This document shows positions 19,164 through 29,103 of a stretch of DNA of 64,000 bases, piece by piece (position 1 is the first letter of the stretch; each line of letters starts with the position of its first letter). This DNA comes from Ignavibacteria bacterium (GTDB lineage: Bacteria > Bacteroidota > Ignavibacteria > Kapaibacteriales > Kapaibacteriaceae). The DNA lies in NCBI GenBank assembly GCA_016191145.1, contig JACPPD010000008.1, forward strand, positions 62,001-126,000, read 5' to 3'. The position numbers were made by a program, and so were the translations under genes. The notes below the pieces were generated by a model. The model did no database searches, was not told where the DNA came from, and saw nothing but the letters and a program-made list of their open reading frames with translations.

Positions 19164-21163
19164 ATTTCGTCGCGCAGTTCTGCGGCCCGTTCAAAATCTA
19201 AATCACGCGCTGCTGTCTTCATTTCCTGAAACATTTGCTCAATCATATCGCCTCGTTGCTCAGGTGTAAGGTACTTGGCAATTGGTTCTGCTGCCTTCTT
19301 CAGCCGGACGGTCTCAGCGTCGCGTAATCTCGAGGTTCGTTGTTGCTGAATATCGGCCACCGATGTTGATTCGAGAATTTCCTCAAGAGATTTATATATT
19401 GTTGTAGGATTAATGCCATTATCAGTATTATACTTTTCTTGCAGAGTTCTTCTTCGATTCGTTTCGTCGATAACAGCCTTCATTGAATCGGTGATTCTGT
19501 CGGCGTAAAAAATTACAAGCCCGTCCACGTTGCGGGCTGTTCTGCCTGCAGTCTGCATCAGCGATCTCTCACTGCGAAGAAACCCTTCTTTATCGGCGTC
19601 AAGAATTGCAACGAGTGAGACTTCGGGCATGTCGAGTCCCTCACGCAACAAATTGACGCCAACGAGGACGTCGAAATTTCCCAGACGAAGCCCCCTGATA
19701 ATGTCTACGCGTTCAAGTGCATCTACATCGGAGTGAATATAGGCGATGCGAATGTTGAGATTATGAAGGTAGTCAGTCAAATCCTCTGCCATGCGTTTTG
19801 TGAGTGTTGTAACCAACACACGTTCAGATTTAGAAACGCGTCGGCGAATTTCTTCCAACAAATCGTCGATCTGGTTATGAACGGGTCTGACTTCAATCTT
19901 GGGATCGAGGAGACCAGTAGGACGAATGACTTGCTCGACGATAACGCCCATGCACTTTTCAAGCTCGTATGCTCCAGGCGTTGCACTTACATAAATCGCA
20001 TTGCTGATATGCTGTTCAAACTCTTCAAAGCGAAGAGGTCGGTTTTCGAGTGCAGACGGCAAGCGGAAACCATGTTCAACAAGTGTGAGCTTTCGCTGTC
20101 TGTCGCCGTTATACATTCCCCGTACTTGCGGCATCGTTACGTGACTCTCATCGATGACTAAGAGAAAATCTTCCGGAAAGTAGTCCAGCAGGCATGCCGG
20201 TTTTTCACCCGGCTTGCGGCCACTCAGATGCATTGAATAATTTTCTATCCCTGAACAATACCCAACCTCCTTCATCATCTCGATGTCAAACATTGTCCGC
20301 TGTTCAAGACGCTGTGCCTCCAGCAGTTTATCTTGTTCACGCAGCTCCTTTAGCCGCGACACTAGCTCATCCTTTATGTCGGTAATTGCCTTTGCGAGAT
20401 TAGACTGCGACGTCACAAAAAGCCGAGCCGGGTACAACAGTACTGATTCAACATGTTCGATTACCTTGCCATCAATTTTATCGATCCATGAAACACGTTC
20501 CACAACGTCGCCGAATAATTCCACGCGGATAGCACGCCGATCTTCGTGTGCTGGAAAAATGTCCACAACATCGCCCCTTACCCTAAACGTGCCCCTTCCA
20601 AATTCAAAATCATTTCGCGAGTAGTGAATATCGTTGAGTCTATACAGCAATTGCTGACGGGAAATGGTCATCCCCGTTCGGATCAGCATAAGTTGTTCTT
20701 TAAAATCGGCTTTGGCGCCAATGCCGTAAATGCACGAGACGGAAGCGACAACAATTACATCACGTCTGTCTTCAACAAGAGAGCTCGTTGCCCGAAGTCT
20801 AAGCCTGTCTATTTCATCGTTGATTGAAAAATCCTTTTCGATATACAGATCTGTTTGCGGCAAATACGCTTCGGGCTGATAGTAGTCGTAGTATGAAATA
20901 AAGAATTCAACGGCATTCTCCGGGAAGAAGCTTTTGAACTCACCATAAAGTTGTGCAGCAAGGGTTTTATTTGGAGAAATAACAAGGGTAGGCTTCTGAA
21001 CGGCCTCGATCACATTGGAAATTGTGAACGTCTTGCCAGAGCCCGTCACGCCGAGCAATATTTGATCCTTTCTGTCCTCTTTCAGTCCAGTAATCAGTTC
21101 CTCGATAGCCTTGGGCTGGTCGCCTGAGGGCTGGTATCTCGTATGTAGCTTGAAGCGAGGCAT
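19136..21163 (-). CDS. uvrB: Excinuclease ABC subunit B
   Basis: DNA-damage recognition helicase-like subunit of nucleotide excision repair. Seen are Walker A GVTGSGKT (about 39-46), the beta-hairpin region [14 protein letters not shown] (about 88), DESHVT (about 334), helicase motifs including SATPGAYE and [23 protein letters not shown] written across about 504-526, QTAGRTARN, and the C-terminal UVR domain ([18 protein letters not shown]) that contacts UvrC. At 675 residues it is full length. No LexA-like palindrome of the kind found at 55.7 kb is visible upstream. Confidence 0.97.
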   Translation of the reverse strand: MPRFKLHTRYQPSGDQPKAIEELITGLKEDRKDQILLGVTGSGKTFTISNVIEAVQKPTLVISPNKTLAAQLYGEFKSFFPENAVEFFISYYDYYQPEAYLPQTDLYIEKDFSINDEIDRLRLRATSSLVEDRRDVIVVASVSCIYGIGAKADFKEQLMLIRTGMTISRQQLLYRLNDIHYSRNDFEFGRGTFRVRGDVVDIFPAHEDRRAIRVELFGDVVERVSWIDKIDGKVIEHVESVLLYPARLFVTSQSNLAKAITDIKDELVSRLKELREQDKLLEAQRLEQRTMFDIEMMKEVGYCSGIENYSMHLSGRKPGEKPACLLDYFPEDFLLVIDESHVTMPQVRGMYNGDRQRKLTLVEHGFRLPSALENRPLRFEEFEQHISNAIYVSATPGAYELEKCMGVIVEQVIRPTGLLDPKIEVRPVHNQIDDLLEEIRRRVSKSERVLVTTLTKRMAEDLTDYLHNLNIRIAYIHSDVDALERVDIIRGLRLGNFDVLVGVNLLREGLDMPEVSLVAILDADKEGFLRSERSLMQTAGRTARNVDGLVIFYADRITDSMKAVIDETNRRRTLQEKYNTDNGINPTTIYKSLEEILESTSVADIQQQRTSRLRDAETVRLKKAAEPIAKYLTPEQRGDMIEQMFQEMKTAARDLDFERAAELRDEIQRLKAIDS

Positions 21164-21199
21164 GTGCTTGAAAAAAATTAGGTTATGAAGGGAAATTCA

Positions 21200-21231
21200 T
21201 TGACGTACCTTCCGTGGTCACCGTATCTTTG
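21200..21231 (+). promoter_or_regulatory. Bacteroidota-type promoter for queA operon
   Basis: TTG at 21200-21202, 21-nt spacing, TATCTTTG at 21224-21231, matching TTG/TAnnTTTG. The predicted start of transcription is about 45 nt before the queA ATG, in the gap between divergent uvrB and queA. Confidence 0.5.
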
Positions 21232-21283
21232 CTGTTTTTGAGCGACGACCAATTGTTAGCTCATATCTCCCCGGGGAAATTCA

Positions 21284-22330
21284 ATGAAGCTTTCGGAATT
21301 TAAGTTCACCGTACCAAAAAATGCTGTTGCCAGGTTTCCCGCTGATCCTCGTGATAGTTCAAAACTGATGGTGATTAATCGTGAAACAGGCGAGATAGAA
21401 GACAAACAGTTTAAAGATATTCTGTCCTATATGCAGAAGGGCGACGTAATCGTCGTCAACGACACCAAGGTATTTCCCGCCAGGCTATACGGCAAGAAGG
21501 AAAAAACCAATGCCAGAATAGAAGTAATGCTCTTGCGCGAGCTCAAAGCCACCGAAAGAATTTGGGACGTCCTTGTAGAGCCGGCAAGGAAGGTGAGAAT
21601 CGGCAATAAAATATACTTCGACGAAAACAAGTTCTATTGCGAGATTATCGACAATACAACTTCGAGAGGGCGCACTGTGAGGTTCTCCCACGACGGCGAC
21701 CTGCATGAAATCATTGAACGAATTGGCCAAATGCCGCTCCCCGAATATGTAAAACGGGATCCTACCGATGATGATAAAGAAACTTATCAATGTGTATTTG
21801 CTAATCCGAACAAGGTTGGTTCGATAGCGCCGCCGACGGCCGGGCTGCACTTCACGGACAAAATGCTTAAAGCTGCCGATAAAAAGGGCATCAAGATTGC
21901 ACATGTCCAGCTTAATATCGGACAGGGAGTGTTTGAAACAATAGAAGTTGAGGATTTAACGAAACATCGTATGTACAGCGAATACTTTGAGATTAACAAA
22001 GAAGCCGCTGATACCATCAACAAAGCCCTGAAGAGTAAACGCAATGTTTACGCCGTGGGATGCAGCGTTGTGCGTGCGCTTGAATCCAGTGTTCTCACTT
22101 CCGGAATCGTTAAGCCCAACAAGGGCTGGACGGATAAGTTCATCCATCCTCCGTATGAGTTCAAGATTGCGAACCGATTCATCACCAACTTCCATCTTCC
22201 GGCTTCGCCGGGATTGCTGCTGACAACTGCGTTTCTTGGTAACAAGGAATCTCTGTTCAAAGCATACAAACGCGCAGCAAAGGCAGATTATCGGTTCTTT
22301 GCTTACGGCGATGCAATGTTGATTTTTTAA
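21284..22330 (+). CDS. queA: S-adenosylmethionine:tRNA ribosyltransferase-isomerase
   Basis: Makes epoxyqueuosine in tRNA by transferring and isomerising the ribosyl group of SAM onto preQ1. Family signatures are FPADPRDSSKLMVI (N-terminal), VVNDTKVFPARLYG (about 57-70), the SIAPPTAGLHFTD segment (about 184-196), and the C-terminal NRFITNFHLPASPGLLLTTAF then YRFFAYGDAMLI. At 348 residues it is full length. It is the first gene of a three-gene operon; the M32 peptidase gene follows 13 nt later. Confidence 0.96.
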   Translation: MKLSEFKFTVPKNAVARFPADPRDSSKLMVINRETGEIEDKQFKDILSYMQKGDVIVVNDTKVFPARLYGKKEKTNARIEVMLLRELKATERIWDVLVEPARKVRIGNKIYFDENKFYCEIIDNTTSRGRTVRFSHDGDLHEIIERIGQMPLPEYVKRDPTDDDKETYQCVFANPNKVGSIAPPTAGLHFTDKMLKAADKKGIKIAHVQLNIGQGVFETIEVEDLTKHRMYSEYFEINKEAADTINKALKSKRNVYAVGCSVVRALESSVLTSGIVKPNKGWTDKFIHPPYEFKIANRFITNFHLPASPGLLLTTAFLGNKESLFKAYKRAAKADYRFFAYGDAMLIF

Positions 22331-22343
22331 TCGGAGAGCATGG

Positions 22344-23837
22344 ATGAGTTGGCAAGATTTACAATCAGTCATGCACCGTGTTTCCGACATCAGCGCTGCT
22401 TCGGCAGTACTAAGTTGGGATCAGGAAACGTATATGCCTGATGGGGCTGTCCAGGCGCGCTCGGAACAGCTTGCAACGCTTACAGAGCTGGCACATCATT
22501 ACATGACGAATGACGAAGCACAGCGAGCCATTTCTGATTTTGCTGGTTATTCCGATACACTCACGGAACGTCAGCGAAGAATTTGCCGGACATTTATTAA
22601 AGATTTTGATAGAGCTAAGAAGCTCCCGGCAGAACTGCTTGTAGAGCAGGCACGGACTGCATCGCTGGGCCAGGATGCATGGAAGAAGGCACGTCAGCAA
22701 AACAGCTTCAGTCTGTTTAAGCCATTGCTAGAGCGCATGTACCAATTGAAACGTGAGGAAGCTTTGTGCCTGGCTCCCACGGAGCATTTGTACGATGCAC
22801 TCCTCGATGTTTACGAACCGGGCATCACGGTCTCGGCGTTGATTCCTGTCTTTAAAGAGTTAAAGGCTGGAACAATGGACTTGCTTGCCAGGATTGCTCC
22901 ATTTCAGTCTCGTGTTAGTGATGAAGTCTTACACAAGACATTTCCAGGAGACAAGCAACTCTCAGTGGCACAGACCATCATCAACTCATTGGGTTTCTCT
23001 GCTTCAACGGGAAGAGTAGACCTTTCAGCGCATCCATTCTGTACGTCTTTTGCAAACACCGATGTAAGACTTACAACCCGAATCAGAGAGAAGGATCTTC
23101 GTTCGTGCTTGTTTGGCCTTATCCACGAAGCTGGGCACGGTATGTATGAACAGGGCATATCATCCGAACTGTCGCGAACGCCTTCTGGTCAGGGGGCCAG
23201 TATGGGAATCCATGAATCGCAATCGCTCTTTTGGGAAAACACCATTGCAAGGAGCGAAGAGTTTTGGAAATGGGCATTCCCGTCGCTGCGCAAAGCCTTT
23301 CCCGATCAATTAGCAGAACAAGATGTGCCTATGTTTTTCAAGGCCATCAATTCAATTAAGCCGTCGCTGAATCGCGTTGAGTCCGATGAACTAACATATA
23401 ACCTTCATATCATACTGCGATTTGAATTTGAAAAAGCGTTGATAGAAGGGTCGATGAATGTTTCCGACATTCCCGAAGCATGGAATGCTTCGATGAAAGA
23501 CCTTCTTGGAGTCGATGTACCAAATGATGCAGAAGGATGCTTACAAGATGTTCACTGGTCAATTGGACTGATGGGATATTTCCCGTCGTATACCCTTGGC
23601 AAACTCTATGCAGCCATGCTGTGGAATCAGATGCGCCAGGATATTGCTGACATCGAACTCAAGATTGAAGATGGCAGTTTTTCGGATATTCTGAGTTGGC
23701 TGCGTTCCAACATCCATGATTATGGCCGCACGGAAGATCCTCGGGAAATCATCCAGCGCGTTTGTGGCCGGCCCCTTACAGAAAAGGACTTCGTGGAGTA
23801 TGTTGGGAGTAAGGCACAACGCGTGTATGGCTTCTGA
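22344..23837 (+). CDS. Carboxypeptidase Taq (M32 family metallopeptidase)
   Basis: Zinc carboxypeptidase of family M32. The HExxH zinc site is in GLIHEAGHGMYEQG (about 259) followed by GASMGIHESQSLFWENTI, which carries the third ligand HES. The N-terminal VLSWDQETYMPDGA segment is typical for the family. At 497 residues it is full length and has no signal peptide, so it is cytoplasmic. An SD (TCGGAGAG) precedes the ATG at 22344. Its 3' end overlaps the start of the next gene by 11 nt. Confidence 0.95.
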   Translation: MSWQDLQSVMHRVSDISAASAVLSWDQETYMPDGAVQARSEQLATLTELAHHYMTNDEAQRAISDFAGYSDTLTERQRRICRTFIKDFDRAKKLPAELLVEQARTASLGQDAWKKARQQNSFSLFKPLLERMYQLKREEALCLAPTEHLYDALLDVYEPGITVSALIPVFKELKAGTMDLLARIAPFQSRVSDEVLHKTFPGDKQLSVAQTIINSLGFSASTGRVDLSAHPFCTSFANTDVRLTTRIREKDLRSCLFGLIHEAGHGMYEQGISSELSRTPSGQGASMGIHESQSLFWENTIARSEEFWKWAFPSLRKAFPDQLAEQDVPMFFKAINSIKPSLNRVESDELTYNLHIILRFEFEKALIEGSMNVSDIPEAWNASMKDLLGVDVPNDAEGCLQDVHWSIGLMGYFPSYTLGKLYAAMLWNQMRQDIADIELKIEDGSFSDILSWLRSNIHDYGRTEDPREIIQRVCGRPLTEKDFVEYVGSKAQRVYGF

Positions 23838-24510
23838 TACATTTGGGACATGTATCTATAGGTTCCTAACGTCGCTCGAATTCAATATTGAACTGCCGTC
23901 GGGCTTCGAACTGCTAAATCCATATACCAACGACGAAGCTCTGCGTGTTGTTGCTGCATTTTGTAATAAATTTTACAATGATTGTACACAACGAATTCCA
24001 ATTTGGGGCATTAATCCGGGAAGATTCGGTGGCGGCGTAACTGGTCTGTCGTTTACCGACCCGTTTGCAGTTGCCAACCAGCTCGGCATATCTACTACGC
24101 TTGGTGGACGACGGGAATTATCGGCTGAGTTTATTGGAATTGTTATCGAAGAGTTTGGCGGACCGGAAAAATTTTATTCGCTGTTCTATTTGTCTGCACT
24201 CAGTCCTTTGGGATTCGTCAAAAATGGCAAGAATGTTAACTTTTATGATGATCGTGTGCTGGCGGCCAGCATCGTTGGATTTATCTCACAGGCTATAGTC
24301 ACACAAGGGCGGTGCGGACTCTCTTCAGACCGTTGTGTTGTATTGGGAACAGGGGCATTAAAGCGATTTGTTGAAGCAAATATTCAGCCAGCGATTGGAT
24401 ATCGCGAGATACAATACCTCGAACATCCTCGGTTTATCATGCAATATCGGCGCCCGAAAATGAAGGAATATGTGTCGAGGTATCTTGATGTTCTTGCGAG
24501 GTTTGCCTGA
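23827..24510 (+). CDS. Uracil-DNA glycosylase-like protein (SMUG2/DUF4918 type)
   Basis: 227-residue protein from the ATG at 23827, which lies inside the end of the peptidase gene; the longer frame is only an extension through that gene. IWGINPGRFGGGVTGLSF (about 56-73) matches motif 1 of the single-strand-selective UDG branch (GxNPG...G). VVLGTGALKRFVEAN and YLEHPRFIMQYRRP near the C-terminus hold the HPR/HPS-like motif 2. It probably removes damaged bases such as uracil from DNA. It is translationally coupled to the M32 gene, a combination with no obvious shared pathway. Confidence 0.8.
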   Translation: MASDTFGTCIYRFLTSLEFNIELPSGFELLNPYTNDEALRVVAAFCNKFYNDCTQRIPIWGINPGRFGGGVTGLSFTDPFAVANQLGISTTLGGRRELSAEFIGIVIEEFGGPEKFYSLFYLSALSPLGFVKNGKNVNFYDDRVLAASIVGFISQAIVTQGRCGLSSDRCVVLGTGALKRFVEANIQPAIGYREIQYLEHPRFIMQYRRPKMKEYVSRYLDVLARFA

Positions 24511-24525
24511 CAACCCGTAATTTTG
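24494..24525 (+). promoter_or_regulatory. Promoter of the tRNA-Thr gene
   Basis: TTG at 24494-24496, 21-nt spacing, TAATTTTG at 24518-24525. The -7 element ends 12 nt before the mature tRNA 5' end, leaving a very short leader. It lies partly within the end of the UDG-like gene. Confidence 0.5.
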
Positions 24526-24537
24526 TTGTTCTATAGC

Positions 24538-24610
24538 GCCAACTTAGCTCAGCTGGTAGAGCAGTTCATTCGTAATGAACAGGTCGCCGGTTCAAGTCCG
24601 GCAGTTGGCT
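24538..24610 (+). tRNA. tRNA-Thr (anticodon CGT)
   Basis: A 73-nt cloverleaf with perfect pairing: acceptor GCCAACT/AGTTGGC, D-stem GCTC/GAGC, anticodon stem GTTCA/TGAAC with loop TTCGTAA (anticodon CGT, reads ACG), a 5-nt variable region AGGTC, and T-stem GCCGG/CCGGC with loop TTCAAGT. The discriminator base is T and CCA is not encoded. Confidence 0.96.
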
Positions 24611-24615
24611 CTCTA

Positions 24616-24649
24616 ACACCCTCGTGCTCCACTGTACGAGGGTGTTTTT
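24616..24649 (+). terminator. Rho-independent terminator after tRNA-Thr
   Basis: A perfect 10-bp stem ACACCCTCGT / ACGAGGGTGT with a 10-nt loop, followed directly by TTTT. It separates the tRNA from the channel gene, whose ATG is only 13 nt beyond the T-tract. Confidence 0.9.
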
Positions 24650-24662
24650 GTATACTCGTGTA

Positions 24663-26537
24663 ATGGCAAAGAATCCGCTTATTGAGCGCTGGAGATTTTG
24701 GCTGGACTGCCAGCTATCAAAGGGAACTTCGGTTCTGCTCCTGCTCCTGCTTGCCACAGTCATCACATCGCTTGTCATCGTCACAATTGCCATCATTGTT
24801 GTAGGAGCTGTGCCGAACAATGATATGACGGTAATCGACACGATGTGGACGGTATTTGCTTACATGTACGATCCAACAAGCGTTTCGTACAAAGAAGGTG
24901 TTTGGGCCTACAGAGTACTGTTGCTGATTGCAAGTTTGGTGGGAGTTGTTGTGCTATCGACGCTGATAGGAATCATCACAACAAGTTTCGATTCATTGAT
25001 AGAAAAATTGAGAAAGGGGAAATCTCCCGTCATACTAACGGGACACACAATCTTGCTGGGTTGGTCGGATCAAATCTTCATCTTGCTTAACGAGCTGATT
25101 ATTGCAAACGAATATCATCCCGACAACGCAGTTGTTATCCTTGCTGATAAAGATAAGGTTGAAATGGAAGATGAGATTCGCGCACGGATATCCAACAGGA
25201 ACAGTACACGAATTATATGCCGGAGTGGATCGCCGATCGACCGGACAGATCTTGAAATTGTGAGGCCGCAAGCGTCGCGATCAATCATCATCACTCCATC
25301 TGATACTGGTGAAAACCTTGATTCAATGGTAATTAAATGTATGCTGGCCATTTTGAAGACGCCACGTACTGATGATCAGCTATACAACATCGTTACCTCT
25401 ATCAAGGAAGAGCGTAATAGATCAGCCGCGAATATCCTGGGAGGTAGTCAGGCTCATCTTGTGCCCGCAGATCAAATCGTAGCACAAATCATCGCTCAAA
25501 CCTGCCGTCAGCCTGGCCTAAGCCAGGTGTATTCGGAAATGCTCGACTTCGAAGGCGAAGAACTTTACTTTGTTGATGGTCAGGATTTTGTCGGAAGAAT
25601 ATTCGGCGATATTCTGCTGTCGTTTTCATCATCTACTGTTATAGGTCTGAAACGTGCTGCGGGAGATGTTGTACTCAATCCTCCGATGGATGAAGTTGTT
25701 ACCGATGGATCGTCCATCATTGTGATGAGCCACGACGAGAAGTCAACCGTCACCACAACACACGAGTTTAACATTGACTTCGCTGCTATCTCAACAAGCC
25801 GTTCAGTTCAGTCATCAGAGGAGAACTTCCTGATACTTGGATGGAACAAAATTGGTGAGTTGATCCTGCGGGAGTTGGATCAGTATGTGATGAAGAGGAC
25901 AGTGGTCACCATCGTATCTGGTGCAGAGTTGACGGAAGATCTCCACGTCTTTCAATCAGGGTTTAGTAATCTCAACGTTTCTGTATTAATTGCCGATCAC
26001 ACCGATAGAGTTGTACTCGGTGGCGTCTCGAACTCAGATCGATCGAGCATCGTTATTCTCGCAGACAAACAAGTGAGCATGCAGGAGGCCGATGCTAAAA
26101 CACTGATGACTCTCATCCACCTTCGTGACATCAAATCAAAGTTAAATCATAAGATAAATATAGTGACGGAAATGTTGGACGACAGAAACCGTGAGCTTGC
26201 TGATCTGTCTGGCGATAGTGACTTCATCGTCAGCAATAAGATTATTGCCCTGATGTTAACTCAGATTTCCGAGAATCGAGATTTGTACGACGTTTACTCA
26301 GAATTATTCGATGCTAAAGGAAACGAACTGTACCTGAAACCTATTATTGATTACGTCGTACCAGCGCGTCCCTTAACCTTTGCCACTGTAATTAAGTCTG
26401 CGGCTGCCAGGGGGCAGATAGCCATTGGTTACAAGAAAGACACTGGCGCCGAGTCCGCAGTCTTTCTCAACATCGACAAGGGTGAGACGATAGTATTCAG
26501 CGAAACCGATCAGGTAATTGTTATCTCAGAGGAATGA
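24663..26537 (+). CDS. CASTOR/POLLUX-type ion channel with two RCK domains
   Basis: Start taken at the ATG at 24663; the longer frame would begin inside the terminator. This gives 624 residues. There are two clear TM segments (about 22-52 and 86-115) with a short pore-like region between them, then two Rossmann/TrkA-N-like halves: TGHTILLGWSDQIFILLNEL (about 133) and FLILGWNKIGELILREL (about 391). The GWS/GWN motifs, rather than GxGxxG, are characteristic of the CASTOR/POLLUX/DMI1 group. It is an inner-membrane cation (K+ or Ca2+) channel by family knowledge. It stands alone between the tRNA and the phosphatase operon. Confidence 0.85.
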   Translation: MAKNPLIERWRFWLDCQLSKGTSVLLLLLLATVITSLVIVTIAIIVVGAVPNNDMTVIDTMWTVFAYMYDPTSVSYKEGVWAYRVLLLIASLVGVVVLSTLIGIITTSFDSLIEKLRKGKSPVILTGHTILLGWSDQIFILLNELIIANEYHPDNAVVILADKDKVEMEDEIRARISNRNSTRIICRSGSPIDRTDLEIVRPQASRSIIITPSDTGENLDSMVIKCMLAILKTPRTDDQLYNIVTSIKEERNRSAANILGGSQAHLVPADQIVAQIIAQTCRQPGLSQVYSEMLDFEGEELYFVDGQDFVGRIFGDILLSFSSSTVIGLKRAAGDVVLNPPMDEVVTDGSSIIVMSHDEKSTVTTTHEFNIDFAAISTSRSVQSSEENFLILGWNKIGELILRELDQYVMKRTVVTIVSGAELTEDLHVFQSGFSNLNVSVLIADHTDRVVLGGVSNSDRSSIVILADKQVSMQEADAKTLMTLIHLRDIKSKLNHKINIVTEMLDDRNRELADLSGDSDFIVSNKIIALMLTQISENRDLYDVYSELFDAKGNELYLKPIIDYVVPARPLTFATVIKSAAARGQIAIGYKKDTGAESAVFLNIDKGETIVFSETDQVIVISEE

Positions 26538-26608
26538 ACCTGTGAAATTTGTTATCGTTTTTTAACAGTAGTGATGGCGCTGCTGAAGTTTCTTTAGGTT
26601 GAATCTTA

Positions 26609-28750
26609 ATGCTCCGATTTTCTGACGATCACGCAACCCGACGGTGGTTGTTTGCAGCAATCATCATTGCTGCTTGCGTGACCGTCGTCCTACGGATGGC
26701 AGGTGTTTCGCTTTGGTGTGTTGTTGGAGGTCACGAAATATCCGACAATATTTGGATAGAAATTGCCCTGACTGCCGCCAGCGACCTCATCATTGCAGGC
26801 TTGGTTGGAGTCACCATCCTTCATTTCAGGCATCGACTTCGAACGCAGAACGGCAATGAACTTGTAGTCTCTGCATCAACGTTGTATGCCGTTTCTACAC
26901 TTGCCTTGTTGTTGATGTCGGGAATTGTGGGTTTCAATCTGGAAAGAGGTCGTATCGAGCGTCTGGTTGACGTTGTTTCGGTACATGCTGTTGCCGTGGG
27001 AGTGTATATCGTTTCGATTGGACTTGCCGGATTACTCGTAGCGCTTGCAGCCACCAGGCGTCAGCGGATTACAGGTCGTCTTGTTCTTGTTGGTATAATG
27101 TTGGTGGGGATCTGGGTGAGTTCCATCTTGGAGATCCTCTCCAACTTGTTCAATGTTGCGGCTATCGCACTCGCAATTGTTGTAGCCATCGTTCTTCTTT
27201 CGAGCATAGGCAGGCTGAACTGGCTGCCAACTCTGACTCTCGACAAAAAACTCAGACTGCTATGGCTCTCGATGTGCGGAGCCTTCGCCTCTTCTGTACT
27301 CAGTGCTTTGTTATTGTTCGATCAGACATCCTTTGTTACTCTGGCTTCGCAGCATTTCCTGAGAAAAGGTTCCGTTCTGCCGGCAGTGATAAATATCATT
27401 GGCTTCCTCTTTTTTGTAAGATTATTTATTGGGACGCTGATAGCACTGCCAAACAGTGGAATTGTAGACAGACGTTCAAGTGAAGTCAGTTCACTGACGA
27501 AGCTCACGCGCCTGGTTGCAGAGTCGGCGAGTGTTCATCAGTTGCTATCATCGGTCACAAAATATTCATTGGACGTATGCAGCGCTCATGGCGCTTGGTG
27601 CGAACTGTACGAGGACAACGAAATTGTAATTGTTGGTGCAGAGCTTATTCATCCGGATTACGTAACGTCACTGCGGTTGAACCGGAATTTGAACAGATTA
27701 TTTACAGCAACCGACAAACCAATACTCATTGAATCGCTTGCATACAGTAATCCGGACGCTACCGATGGTAGTCCAATCCGATCATTGATTACGATACCAC
27801 TTGTGGCACATCACAAGCGTGCTGGTACGCTTGTGATGTTTAGCACTGTGGAGTTTGGATTCGATCAGGAGGATTTGCGATTGCTGACGGCATTTGCAGA
27901 CACAATAGGAGTCGGGCTCGATCAGGCACGTCTCAGAGAAGCGGAAATAGAGAACGAAAGACTACAGAAGGAGTTTGAAGTCGCCAGAAATATTCAGGCA
28001 TCGCTCTTGCCGAGAACAGCACCTAAAATCGATGGCTGCGATATCGATGCCATCACCATCCCTGCTGCGCAGGTGGGTGGAGATTACTTTGACTACGTCA
28101 GGTTCGAGTCGGGCAACATTGGCACAATCATCGCAGACGTGTCGGGCAAGGGTGTTCCCGCAGCACTTTACATGGCTACGCTGAAAGGCATCGTCCTTGC
28201 GGAAATGCGATCTTCACGGGGACCCGCAGATTTGCTGAAGCGTATTAACGCAACATTCTCCGGGAGTCTCGAGCGAAGCATATACATTTCTATCATGTGC
28301 GTCGAGGTCGACACATCTGCCATGCAGTTGAAAGTAGCCAGGGCGGGGCACACTCCTGCCCTCATGCGCTTACAGGGCAACGTAGTGACTTTTACACCGA
28401 AAGGAATCGCCATTGGAATCGTGCCCCCTGATCAATTTGACTCCATCATTGAAGAAATCGAGGTTGACGTATCTCCGGGAGATCTGTGCCTGTTAACGAC
28501 GGACGGTGTAAACGAACGACGCAATGGTGCGATGAATGAAATGACGTTCGCGCCTGTAGAAACCATGCTTGCCTCGATGCACACTATTTCTGCGGCGGGT
28601 CTAATACGCGAGACGTTAAAGCTGCTCGATGAACACGGTGAAGGCACAGATCAGCACGATGACATTACCATTGTTAGTCTCGCAATCGGTTTTCCATCTG
28701 ACGGTTCAGCCAACGTATATGCGAAAGAAATTGCAGGAGAACAAGGATGA
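26609..28750 (+). CDS. Membrane PP2C-type phosphatase (SpoIIE/RsbU) with GAF domain
   Basis: 713 residues: about eight N-terminal TM helices (to about 275), a GAF-like sensor (about 300-440, ITIPLVAHHKRAGTLVMFS), a coiled-coil linker (EIENERLQKEFEVARNIQASLLP) and a SpoIIE phosphatase domain (about 480-700). The metal-binding motifs are present: GGDYFDYV, IADVSGKGVPAALYM, AGHTPALM, TTDGVNERRN and DDITIVSL. It should dephosphorylate the STAS antagonist encoded next. The following gene starts inside its stop (ATGA overlap), so the three genes form a coupled module. Confidence 0.92.
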   Translation: MLRFSDDHATRRWLFAAIIIAACVTVVLRMAGVSLWCVVGGHEISDNIWIEIALTAASDLIIAGLVGVTILHFRHRLRTQNGNELVVSASTLYAVSTLALLLMSGIVGFNLERGRIERLVDVVSVHAVAVGVYIVSIGLAGLLVALAATRRQRITGRLVLVGIMLVGIWVSSILEILSNLFNVAAIALAIVVAIVLLSSIGRLNWLPTLTLDKKLRLLWLSMCGAFASSVLSALLLFDQTSFVTLASQHFLRKGSVLPAVINIIGFLFFVRLFIGTLIALPNSGIVDRRSSEVSSLTKLTRLVAESASVHQLLSSVTKYSLDVCSAHGAWCELYEDNEIVIVGAELIHPDYVTSLRLNRNLNRLFTATDKPILIESLAYSNPDATDGSPIRSLITIPLVAHHKRAGTLVMFSTVEFGFDQEDLRLLTAFADTIGVGLDQARLREAEIENERLQKEFEVARNIQASLLPRTAPKIDGCDIDAITIPAAQVGGDYFDYVRFESGNIGTIIADVSGKGVPAALYMATLKGIVLAEMRSSRGPADLLKRINATFSGSLERSIYISIMCVEVDTSAMQLKVARAGHTPALMRLQGNVVTFTPKGIAIGIVPPDQFDSIIEEIEVDVSPGDLCLLTTDGVNERRNGAMNEMTFAPVETMLASMHTISAAGLIRETLKLLDEHGEGTDQHDDITIVSLAIGFPSDGSANVYAKEIAGEQG

Positions 28751-29103
28751 CGTCCTTTACTTCCACCGTTAATAAACAAGGCGACGGTATTTGCGTGATA
28801 TCGATAGAGGGGTATCTCGATGCACATACTGCATCGGATTTGGAGAGCACAATGCAGGGTGTACTCGCTGATGGCTGCAGAAGGATAGTGGTTGATTTCT
28901 CACATCTCGATTACATCAGCAGCGCAGGCCTCGGCGTGTTTATGGTCTTCATTGAATCGGTGAGGAAGGATGGCGGCGACATCAAACTCGCCTCAATGAA
29001 GGACAAAGTGTTCTCCGTATTCGATTTGTTGGGATTTCCAGTACTATTCGAAATTTTTCCTTTAGTCAGTGAAGCTGTGGAGGCATTCCCGGCATCTGCA
29101 TGA
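28747..29103 (+). CDS. STAS-domain anti-sigma factor antagonist
   Basis: A 118-residue single STAS domain. The phosphorylatable serine lies in DFSHLDYISSAGLGVFMVF (about 55-73, SSAG motif). In partner switching the unphosphorylated form binds the cognate kinase/anti-sigma factor. It overlaps the phosphatase gene and the kinase gene by 4 nt each (ATGA). Confidence 0.92.
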   Translation: MTSFTSTVNKQGDGICVISIEGYLDAHTASDLESTMQGVLADGCRRIVVDFSHLDYISSAGLGVFMVFIESVRKDGGDIKLASMKDKVFSVFDLLGFPVLFEIFPLVSEAVEAFPASA

